DNA of 64,000 nt from Karalla daura. Lineage: Eukaryota; Chordata; Actinopteri; Chaetodontiformes; Leiognathidae. A program made the translations under genes and the position numbers. The notes beneath the pieces are model-generated. The model worked only from the letters and a program-made list of their open reading frames with translations. It made no database searches and had not been told where the DNA came from. Within the stretch, counting starts at the first letter, position 1. The number at the start of each line of letters is the position of its first letter. Shown here piece after piece: positions 54,401-64,000 of the stretch. The DNA is taken from NCBI GenBank assembly GCA_029224185.1, contig CM055190.1, positions 22,097,386-22,161,385 of the forward strand, written 5' to 3'.

Positions 54401-57325
54401 GGAAAACAAGGCCTCACCGTGGGCAGAAAGAGGGGGAGGGAAAATGTCTGACAGAGGGAACGAGAGTGTCGGAATTATTTAAGTACTAGAGAGAAAACAG
54501 GGGTTTCTTGTCTAAAATCTAAAAAGAAGGAAAGATTGAGCTTGTCTGGAAGTGCAGGCTGGGGACAGTGTGAAAGGAGGAGCCAGAAATACCCTTGCAC
54601 TGCAAAAAAAAACCCACAACCAGGCTAATCTTATTTGAAAAGTGCAACTCTGGCTTCTTTTCATTTCTTTTATTTTTCTGTGATGAAGTCCGTTCTGAGT
54701 CAGAACTGTGCAGTGTCCATACTTACATCTTCAACCTTCTCACACAGACGCTCTACCTCTGCATCTCTGTGCTGTTAAAAAAAATTTGTCAAATTATTGT
54801 AACAGCTGTTTTTAAAAATTGTTCTCACAGATACTCAGAGCTCATAGAGTTAGAGAGGGGTGTCGTGAAAATGGCTTGAGCATTTTCAGTATCTTTCTCT
54901 CTCTTTCTTGCTTTGCAGGCGTTTCATGCTGAATGACACCCTGTTCAGTGAGCTAGTGGAAGCGTCCCGTGACTTACCTGGCAACAGATGGGCAGTGGGT
55001 GGTAACGCCCCAGTCATGGCCGGTCGCATGGCAACCGAAGGATGTGATGTGCTGCTAGGGGGAAGTTTCAGCCCTGATTTCACTGATGTCCTGTCTCAGC
55101 ACATTACTGGTATACACACACACACACACACACACTCACACTCACACATACAAAAACACATATTACCTTTTTAGATTGATGTTTTTCATTCCATCTCTCA
55201 CACCTGGCCTACGCCTTGTCTTTTCAGTGGCTGGTAACATCATAGATGAGCCAGACATTCATCTAATCCTGGAGTACTCGTCTGGGGCTAAATGGGGACA
55301 CTACACCTCACGTAGAGCCAACAGGTGTTGTTTCCTTGATATTTGATGTAGTATTTGGCATCAAATAAGATGAGCATTTAAGCCAGTTAGTGCACGGTAT
55401 TTGAAGCTGACGATCGCTTTTTGTGCTCTCTAGGTATATTGTCCACAGCGATGACCATAACCCCTACCTGGACTCCATGGAGGAGTTTGCTAAGAAGCTC
55501 GTAGACTTCAAGCCAGACCTGCTGGTGGTGGGTGGTCTGCAAATGATGGACAACTTCCCCTTTCAGGCTGGTATGGAAGAGGAGATATGTCAGATTTTAT
55601 TTGTTGCTGCTCTGTAACCTTAACCAAAAGCTTTTGCTGCTGAGACTGAGCTGAATAGGTTTTCCTCTTCACCCACTGTGTTGAACTATTATACAAGAGA
55701 GTAGTAGTGTTACAACTTAGGTAATGATTTACAGTTAATAGGGGCCAGGCTGCCAAAGCTGCCAGGACCTCCTCCTCCTCATTTTCTCAGCTGCTATTTT
55801 TGCCTGATTTTTCTCTCTTCTCTTACATCATTCCAGGTGAGCGTGCTGCTCTCCTCTCCCGCCTGAGCCACCTCCTGACCTCTTCGTCTCCACAGATCGG
55901 GGTTCACTTTGAGATGGCCAGTTTTGTGGAAGAGAGTATCATGGAAGATCTGCTTCAATATGTCATTGCCTATGTATGTATGACCACATATCAACACAGT
56001 TACTTAGGTCACCTTAGAATGACAGGGTGTGTGTGACGTAATACCAGGTGGTTGGAAACAATATTTGCTTAGTTAAATTTTCTGAATACATTTATAAACA
56101 AAGCAGTGTGTGCCTCTGCGAAAACAATATTTGCCTGAACTCTCATGAATGTGTTGTCAACGAAAAAGAAAAGAAGCTTGTTTTGGGCTGATCTTCTACC
56201 CATTCCTATGGCTACCTTAAACCTTTTTTTTTAACTACTTAGTAAGTATTGTCTGTAGGGGGGTGGGGTATGGTTTGCATCACACTTGTGTTCTACATCT
56301 CATTCCTGCTCTGCAAAAAAAAAAAGCTTTTCTATTTTTTGGCCAGAAGACTTGTAACACAAAAACCAACATGACCAAAACAGGATGTTTTGATGAAACA
56401 TTTAAAATCAATCAAAAACTGCGACAGGCAATCGGCCTAGCTGTTTTTCCCTGATTTTTGGCACTATACTTTGTCTATTCAGACCCCAATAGTTAGTCTT
56501 TTCTAAAAAAAAACAAAAAAAAACAGTGTTAATGGTGTTAATAAAGTCGATGCTTTTTCCAAAATGGAAATATCCAAAATGTGTATATAAATTTAAGATG
56601 GATTTAAGCAGTCGGGCGTAGAAAGTAAGTAGAAGAAAAGAAAACAACCACACCCCTCAACGCATCCAGCTCATGATGTCGTCACAACACCATGACTGTA
56701 AAAGGAAACAAAAGCAAGTTTATATTTGATGTTTTGGCTCCTACAGCCTGTGTTAAATCCACCCTCTGCCCTGCAGGCGGACTCTTTGGGCATGAATGAG
56801 CAGGAGCTTCCCAACCTGCTCAGCCTCCTCAAGGGTTCCAACATCACGGTGTTGTCCGACCCCAACCCGCGTGTGGCCACCGTCCTGGACCAGATGAGGG
56901 AGGTGTACCGCATCCTGAACCAGCGCCACCGGGACGCCCTGGCCGACGGCGTCACGGTCATAAAGCCTCTGACCCGCCTCCACGTCCACACGCTGGCCTT
57001 CCAGGCCATGATTGTGACCCGCGGCTCCCAGTGGAAGAACACCATGTCGGCCACCGCTAAGGCCTCGCTCACCGCCAACCGCCACGTCTGCGGCTCCAAT
57101 GACATTGACCCCAGCAAGGCCCGGCTCATCATGGACGACTCGTTCTCCGTCAGCCGGCAGGAGGGAAGCCAGAGGATCCCGCTGCAGGAGACCCGGCCCG
57201 TCAGCTGCTGGGACGAGGACGACTACGAGATCTGCGTGGCTCCGGTGCTGGTGTGCACCGAGGTTTACCAGACCGCGGGCGGAGGAGACAACATCTCGGC
57301 TGCTGGTCTGGTGCTGCAGATCTAG
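51431..57325 (+). CDS. adpgk2: ADP-dependent glucokinase, 7 exons (probably the adpgk2 paralogue)
   Basis: Exons: 51431-51626, 53475-53634, 54919-55109, 55228-55324, 55434-55570, 55837-55973, 56777-57325; phases join to 488 residues (human ADPGK 497). The enzyme phosphorylates D-glucose with ADP, giving glucose 6-phosphate and AMP, and in vertebrates is associated with the endoplasmic reticulum. A hydrophobic segment at about 14-27 fits a signal or anchor. Family landmarks in order: AVGFGGCVDLIVDGV, GGNAPVMAG (146-154), LILEYSSGAKWG, the GGLQMMDN loop, HFEMAS, LGMNEQEL (310-317), LHVHTLAF, and the catalytic GGGD (Asp477) in TAGGGDNISAAGL, where human has GLGD. Divergence from human ADPGK suggests the fish second paralogue; that label is less certain than the family. 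The start is the first ATG in the exon, 60-80 bases after CCAAT and GC boxes. The last exon is markedly more GC-rich at third codon positions than exons 2-6. Introns 1 (1.85 kb), 2 (1.28 kb) and 6 (0.8 kb) hold no recognised gene. Confidence 0.95.
55112..55148. repeat. (CA)n tract in adpgk intron 3
   Basis: A CA dinucleotide run with a CACTCA interruption begins just 3 bases after the exon 3 donor (ACTG|GTATAC). The intron is only 118 bp, so the tract makes up about a third of it. Confidence 0.9.
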
Positions 57326-57539
57326 ATGTGGACACGGTGTGGTCTGTCGTGTGTCCGGTACTGACTTTGCAAACAATGTGAGTAGTTGTGGCAAACGCGG
57401 GGACTGTTTATGAAATGTAGTGTCGCATGCAGGTCATGGCCCAGGACAGGTAATGACCGGTAATGTAGGAGTCAGATGATGGTATACAGTGGTTATAAAT
57501 CAGGAACCAGCAGGAAGAGTGAACTAGACTTTCTCAGTA

Positions 57540-57605
<66 letters not shown>

Positions 57606-59639
57606 TATCACTGATTCACCCTCTTTTGCATTTACAGTGTGTGTATATTACTGTTATGTATTCTCAAAGCTCTTTTGCATCCAGTATAAGAGGGTTTTCA
57701 ACCAAAACTTGGGCCAAATTTGATGAAATTTTGTGAGGGAGTCTGTAACCCACCATCTGACTTCTGCCCTCTGCTGCTTCTCTGAGGCCTTGAACGTCTT
57801 CAGTTGGGGCGGGGTAAAGAGGGACGAGGTTTGGACTTTTTTGGAAAGTCAAAAAAAAAGACACCAGGATGATTTTGAAAAGCTGAAAATCATGTTTGCA
57901 GTCTTACACACAGTTGTGTAACCGTAGAAGAAGCCGCAGCTCCCATTTCCCATTTTTTATTTTTATTTTGTCAGGTATCACAGTAACTGTAGCTGTGACC
58001 TTCACTTGTCACCAGTGTAGTCTGAGATGAGCAAAACCTGAATGCCCCCGAAAAGAAACCTCAAGTCTGCCTCTTCCCTCTCCTATCTCGTCCTCAAAGG
58101 CAAAAGGAAAGGCCAGAGGCCGCCGCCTCCCGATCTTCCTCGTACATGTGAAAAATTGTGGTTTAGGTGTGGTCGATTTGTTTTTGTTTTGTTTTGTTTT
58201 GTTTTTTTTACGAGTGTCATTCCTGTGTTTGTCATTTGCAGTACAATAATGCAAAACGATGTAAAGCGAGACCACTGTTGGTAGCTGGATATGATGTCAG
58301 AAATCCCTCTCTACCTCCGTGTTCTATGTCTCTCACCCTCTTCTTGCCACCTTCTCTCCTCCATTCGCTTTTGGCGACAATTTTGTATAATCTGTCAACT
58401 TTCTCCCCTGATCTTTTTCCCCCCTTCTTCTCGTGTCTATTTATAACTCTTTGAGGACCAAATAACCAGTTTCGACTGCCGCTGTTCAAAGTGCTGCAGA
58501 GAGGAAGTTGCTGGCACTCAGCTCTTACATTCTCACAGTGTAGCTGTGTTACAGCAGGGCACAGTTACATTTCTAGTTTTACACGAGAGCTGGTGTGCAA
58601 TCACATTCATTTGATTTGAAGGAAGTGGTGTTACAGTAACTCCCCCGTAATCTGTCTATGCAGGAAAATGTAACACTGACTTCATCTCGTTTATCAAATG
58701 ATTAAAAAGCCAGATTTCTTTCACCTCTCACACCATGTGTTTAAAACAAAAATTACCGTTTTACAGGTCTTGGACTTCAATGTCACTCTTTTCAGGGTCA
58801 GGAATCACTCTAATTTGTGACTGGATTGAAATGGAAGTCAAACTAATGCTACTATTTATCTCTCAACGTACTAAACACATTCCATTGTCGGGCCAGTTTT
58901 GAGTTATTTTTATTTTTCAGAGCAGTGAATGTTTGACAGGAACATGTGAATCATTTCTTCTTAAAGCCCCTTTTTCATCGAGGAACACAGTTACTTGTGT
59001 TACAATGCAACAATTGTGAGGATAAGAGGAAAAACCCTTTCAAATCTTCTCTCTGTGTGTGGAGACTGTACTGATCTGAATTTGTTTATGCTGAAGGTAA
59101 ATGAGCCTTAATTTGTTTTGCCTTTCTGTGTTTAGTGAAAAGGGAATGTTTAATACAGACATTTTCTAGTACTGTAGGCGCACGCTTCATTTTTCTGATG
59201 CCTTGATCTTGTTGGGAACCAGAAGTGACGGGACATTACTTACTGTGAAACAAAACTGTTTTTAAAACAGAACCTCAGCATGTATTCATGTTCAAGCATG
59301 AAAGGATGAGAGAGAGCTGCTTGTGTCTGCTACCATATCATATGCTTGTCTGTGCTCTAGATATGTCACGTCATTCCTCTGCTAAATCTGTTCAGCTTTC
59401 ATACATGTACTTCTCAATGCAGGTTCACCTAAGATAAAATGCCATGCTGAAAATCCAACTCACAGCCTGCTCTTGTTCTCATTGACATCTACTGCACTGC
59501 CACACTTTGGACATTCATGACTCAGTCTCATCATTGCTTATTTCATAACATACTTCACTGTGATCAAAGGCTCTCTGCTTCACACTCTCACCAATAAGCC
59601 TATTAGATACCACTTCATGCCTGAATGAACCTAATCAGT
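57326..59639 (+). other. 3' UTR and flank of adpgk, convergent with efcab2
   Basis: No exon-like sequence. It contains a long (GT) run at 57542-57604 and a TTTTG-type low-complexity stretch near 58178-58208. No consensus AATAAA was found close to the stop; ATTAAA at about 58701 is a possible weaker polyadenylation signal. The remainder up to the repeat relic at 59640 is unremarkable. Confidence 0.45.
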
Positions 59640-59820
59640 GCATTACTGGTTACTGCTTCCCCTCATTATCCAAAACATCCATCATCTTCCCTGTTTTCTA
59701 ACTAATGGTGGGTACATAAGGTGGACAGGTCACCAGACCATAACAGGGTAGGCACACACCATTTACTTGGAAACTAGGGGCAATTTAGAGTCTCCAGTTG
59801 GCCTAAATATGCACCATCCA
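59640..59820 (-). repeat. Degraded common teleost interspersed repeat, inverse orientation
   Basis: Blocks GGTGGACAGGTCACCAGACC, ATAACAGGGTAGGCACACACC and GGGGCAATTTAGAGTCTCCA are the inverse of the widespread fish repeat whose direct copy lies at 44655-44905. It is non-coding and sits between the adpgk 3' flank and the efcab2 3' end. Confidence 0.6.
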
Positions 59821-59854
59821 AAATTATCAGACAGAGAAACACAGCCGGGACTTG

Positions 59855-59860
59855 TTTATT
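59855..59860 (-). promoter_or_regulatory. Polyadenylation signal of efcab2
   Basis: AATAAA on the minus strand, about 130 bases downstream of the efcab2 stop codon, giving a short 3' UTR. Confidence 0.6.
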
Positions 59861-59988
59861 AATAATAATCCTTTATATAATAACACTTGTAGAAAAAAAT
59901 ATGAAATGTAGATGAATGCAAACAGCAGGTACAGGTGTGAACATCTGTACTGTTTTGGAACATATACACACGCACGCAGTGACAGTGT

Positions 59989-60449
59989 CTACATCTCGGT
60001 GTCAATAGCCAGTTTGGTGATGATGTCTTTGTAATAGATAAGGTTCTTCTTCTGGTCGCTGAGTGACATCAGCATCTCATCCATCTCATCTTGAGTGAAG
60101 ACGTCACCTGTATAAACACAATGGATAAGGAAAAGTCTATTCTTACATTATATATGTGGTTTATTGTTGGTTAAAGGGACAATCTGTCGCGAGAAAATTT
60201 GCCGTAAACAAAACCATTCAAATTCAGAAGCACAATCTTCTGCTTTACCTTCCTGCATCATGAGCTCTGTCAGTTCCTCCGGTTCCAGGTAGCCTTTCTT
60301 ATCTTTATCCAGGACCTGAGACGGCAGCAACATGACCCCCATGAGGTAACAGAAAACAGTGACTCAGTGCCGGCTGAACAAGAGGAACCAGCAGCTCTTC
60401 TCACCTCAAAAGCCTCAAGCAGAACATCTTCAGGGATGGGAGGGAACCT

Positions 60450-60515
<66 letters not shown>

Positions 60516-61471
60516 CTGTCAGTGTCTGTAGAATGTGATAGTTTGTCGATGTTAATGGTTGTTGATAATTGGCCTATATTGCTAAGAAAATGTTTGGTGT
60601 CTGTCACCCGAAAGACAGAGAGAGATCTGTATTTGGCAAATATTTCACTGGAGAAACTTGAGCCACAAGCACCTTGCTGTATTTACAAGGTTACACACAC
60701 AAAAGAAGACTAGCCATGGTCTTACTTGTTCTCCAGCAGCACTTTAGTCATGTCCGGGAGGAACTTGTCTAAATGGATGAATCCTGTGTTATCCTCATCT
60801 ACCTGGTTGAGCAAGGCAATTGAGTGTTCATATATTCAATGTTTAATAATTGAATGAGATTTTAGAGTAAATCATGGTGATTCTTCTACTTTCACACTGA
60901 CATAACAACACTGTGATGTAATAGAAATAGAACATTATAATCGTTTGGAATAACTGGACACTTGCAAAAGATTAGTATAGTTCATAAAGGTATCTACAGT
61001 ACTAGCAACCACTGTCCTGACCTTGGCTGTAAAGTCTTGTAGGTCTGCCTGGGAGGGGAAGCAACCCAGCGAATAGATGATGGGGCCAATCTCACTGGAA
61101 AACACGTGTAGACCACACTGTTAGCCACCAAGCAAACGCCACAGTTTGACATCATTTTTAATTGTTCCTTCACATTTCTACGGCTCACCGGATATCCACC
61201 GTGTTGTTGGACTTGTAGTCGAACAGCTCAAACGCCGTTTTGATCTTCTTGTGGAGCTCTGCCACGGTGCCCTCTGATGGAGACGAGAGAGCGGTGACAA
61301 GTCATGTACACGTTGAATACAGCTAAAGGAACTACTTGGGTGATTAGCATAGATATATAGAAACAAAGTTTAAGGGAGCCAGGTGGATGTGAAAACACGA
61401 TCATTCAAAACAGGAGACAAACAAATGACTCGCTGAACTGAGTTATACGGACCTGCACCTTGGCTCTCCAT
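59989..61471 (-). CDS. efcab2: EF-hand domain protein, dynein regulatory complex subunit 8
   Basis: Minus-strand exons in transcript order: 61471-61453, 61273-61189, 61094-61022, 60802-60726, 60447-60405, 60315-60249, 60107-59989; phases join to 160 residues (human about 162). DRC8/EFCAB2 is a calmodulin-like subunit of the nexin-dynein regulatory complex in motile cilia and sperm flagella. Family landmarks: AELHKKIKTAFELFD, NNTVDIREIGPIIYSLGC, FIHLDKFLPDMTKVLLE, PPIPEDVLLEAFEVLD and INYKD-like IYYKDIITKLAID. Three EF-hand-type loops are visible: residues 25-36 (weak), 61-72 (Lys at position 12, unlikely to bind calcium) and 102-113 (DKDKKGYLEPEE, canonical ligands). The start is the only ATG in the first exon; it lies 9 bases from an RFX X-box. 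The acceptor of the 43-nt exon 5 is preceded by a long GT run in place of a polypyrimidine tract. Confidence 0.95.
60452..60514. repeat. (CA)n microsatellite at the 3' splice site of efcab2 intron 4
   Basis: About 31 CA units on the plus strand, i.e. (GT)n in the transcript, end 3-4 bases before the TTTAG acceptor of the 43-nt exon 60405-60447. Confidence 0.97.
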
Positions 61472-61479
61472 GTTTATTC

Positions 61480-61492
61480 GTTGCCTAGCAAC
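61480..61492 (-). promoter_or_regulatory. RFX X-box, perfect inverted repeat GTTGC-CTA-GCAAC
   Basis: The 13-bp palindromic GTTGCCTAGCAAC matches the X-box bound by RFX transcription factors, which drive ciliary genes. It lies immediately upstream of the efcab2 start codon (61471). A forkhead-like ATAAACA (minus strand, 61471-61477) lies between the two and overlaps the ATG; FOXJ1 is the forkhead factor of motile cilia. The X-box match is direct; factor binding is an inference. Confidence 0.75.
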
Positions 61493-61552
61493 GGATCTAC
61501 CGGCGGGAACAGCTGCAAAGCTGCAATGGTTCCGCTGGTCTATCTATCTATC

Positions 61553-62387
<835 letters not shown>

Positions 62388-63772
62388 TCATATCTCTGGC
62401 TGCCCCTGATGAACAGGAACAGCTTTGTGCTCCTGCTCTTGTTCTGCTTCTGCAGCTTGAGGGATTTGTTGTTCTTGTTGATCATCTGCTTGTTGTACGA
62501 GTTCCTCTTCTGCCTTCATTTCTTGTTGCTCTTCATTCTGAGGCGGCTGCTCCTCATGATCCTCTTCCTTCTGCTCTGCTGCTGCTCCTGTGTTCTCCAC
62601 ATCAGTATCGTCCTTTACCACCTCCTGCTCCTGGAGTTTTGCATCATTGCTGGAGTTCTGTGCAAGTCAAATATGAAAAAAAAAATCAAAATTCCTAAAC
62701 ATATTCCAATGGTAATACACTACATTATGACAGAGTTTTCTGTGGGCTCTCTGTTGGTGCTTGAGGCCAATCATTACACTTCTAAGATAACAGAGAGTGT
62801 CATTGTGTGATTTGTGTAAATGTGCAGTACTTGAGTTTGAGGTAATGGTGGAGACAGCAGCTCAGATGGAGCCAACAGGCCATCCTGGTTTTGATCCTGA
62901 GTCTGGAGTAAAAAATCCACTATAGACACCACCTACACACACACACATACACACAAAAAAATCATATTATGGTAAGCATTTTTGATGAAACCAGTGTTAC
63001 ATACCATCTAAAATGAAATAATGAATGCTAGAAAGACTTATATTCTGTTGAGGGTTATTCTAAGATCAGACCTTTTGGGGTGCTTAGCTCCTAATTGTGA
63101 GCTAAGTGCAACTGTTTAAACCACCCGCTATGTTATCCCGCAGTGGATAACATAAATTACCCAAAGTTACCACAAATTACCGCAACATAGCTGAGTGGTC
63201 TAGAGTAGTCTCTTTTTTTAAGTGCAATTGTTTGACCCATTTCTAACAGACAGGCTGTTAAATAATTTAAGCCATATAAGTAATTGAAGAAAAATCATTT
63301 TGAGTGGTGTTTGGCTAACCTGAAAAAAAGAGTCTAACAACGCCCCTGGTGTGACTACACATGTCCACACACATACACACACACATGCTTAAAGTCAAAA
63401 TATATTTTGAGTTACAAAACATAAATGTCAGGAACAATTTAAATGCACAGCATCCATGGCCTCTCTGCCCCACCCTCTCATTGAGCTGCACTCCAGGTGC
63501 ATGATGGGAGTTGTAGTCAGTGAGGAGCTTCATCATCTCCAAGCCATCCAGGAGCCCGCTGCGGTCATAGTCATAGAGACCAAACAGGAAGAAGACCTCT
63601 GAACGAAAGCAAGAGAAGAGCAACGTGTTGGATGCTGGATATTTGATGTGTAACCCTACAATAAAGGATCAATGGGGTGTACAGTATGTCTCATCTACCT
63701 TGCTCCCACGTGTTGATTTCTGGTCCTCCTTGGCTATCCTTCACACTGGACTGAATGAAACTTTGCAGCAAC
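62388..63772 (-). CDS. cgref1: Cell growth regulator with EF-hand domain 1-like protein, 3' part (partial)
   Basis: Minus-strand exons in transcript order: 63772-63699, 63598-63474, 62932-62831, 62657-62388 (stop TGA at 62390-62388); the 5' exons lie beyond the right edge. The 190-odd visible codons hold an EF-hand pair: DYDRSGLLDGLE and DQNQDGLLAPSE, both with standard ligands at positions 1, 3, 5 and 12. Around them are EVFFLFGLYD, MMKLLTDYNS and VVSIVDFLLQTQ. The last exon encodes a strongly acidic Gln/Glu-rich tail of about 80 residues. This arrangement (LDGLE-type EF pair plus acidic Glu/Gln tail) fits CGREF1, a secreted EF-hand protein; MCFD2 has a similar EF pair but lacks the tail. 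Residue numbering is not possible because the N-terminus is absent. Confidence 0.8.
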
Positions 63773-64000
63773 CTGTCTCACACACAACATAATCTGATTA
63801 AGTAAACATAAATTCATGTATTTACTATCCTCAACCTCGGTGCTTACTCTAACAATTCAATATGACTTTTAGTCACAAGAGGGCAGCATTGGGGAAAATG
63901 TAACCACATGATTTCACATAACTGTGGGTATGCCACCTCATCAAAAAGCATTGTGTTCAGAGCAAAGGGTAGCCTATGATTTCATACAGAATTTTTCTGT
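63773..64000 (-). other. Intron of the cgref1-like gene up to the window edge
   Basis: The exon at 63699-63772 is preceded on the minus strand by an acceptor (GAGACAG). The 228 bases to the right edge show no exon in frame and no other feature, so they are read as intron. Confidence 0.5.

Noticed and set aside
56753..57394. A 213-residue minus-strand ORF opposite adpgk exon 7
   Set aside because: It is a shadow of a GC-rich coding exon, with no family resemblance and no splice context.

Overview
The window is vertebrate nuclear DNA, almost certainly from a teleost fish. Genes are split by canonical GT-AG introns, their products match xkr5, cathepsin B, ADP-dependent glucokinase, efcab2/drc8 and a cgref1-like EF-hand gene, and the non-coding DNA is rich in the CA, GATA and TTTC microsatellites and degraded interspersed repeats common in fish. 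No bacterial-style genes, CRISPR arrays or tRNA/rRNA genes were recognised. All calls come from reading the sequence; family assignments rest on remembered similarity, not on searches.

Region 1 (1-29160) is one continuous head-to-tail satellite of a 177-bp, CpG-rich monomer, about 164 copies, entering from beyond the left edge. It has higher-order structure: blocks of 18, 8, 7, 12 and finally 4 or 6 monomers are duplicated in different zones, and the right end carries indels and a badly diverged last monomer. Because 177 is a multiple of 3 and one frame has no stop, the array mimics a giant open reading frame. I do not regard it as a gene.

Region 2 (29161-31985) is a repeat-rich transition: a Q-rich orphan ORF pair, a tandem duplication, a 27-bp minisatellite, TTTC, GT and poly-C tracts and a probable 302-bp MITE.

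Region 3 (31986-41610, + strand) is xkr5, 13 coding exons, 761 codons, with one GC-AG intron and a low-complexity Ser/Thr/Ala/Pro tail. A LINE relic beside a GATA tract follows at 42.5-43.25 kb.

Region 4 (43.6-50.5 kb, + strand) is cathepsin B (330 aa, all catalytic residues present), with a probable non-coding first exon and TFEB/CLEAR-like E-boxes just upstream. Region 5 (51.35-57.3 kb, + strand) is ADP-dependent glucokinase (488 aa, 7 exons, probably the fish adpgk2 paralogue), with a CCAAT/GC-box promoter.

Region 6 (59.85-64 kb, - strand) holds efcab2/drc8 (160 aa, 7 exons), an axonemal nexin-dynein regulatory complex subunit with a perfect RFX X-box next to its start codon, and the 3' part of a cgref1-like gene that runs off the right edge. 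adpgk and efcab2 are convergent; efcab2 and the cgref1-like gene are tandem. The genes belong to unrelated pathways, so this is an ordinary vertebrate neighbourhood beside a large satellite block, possibly pericentromeric.
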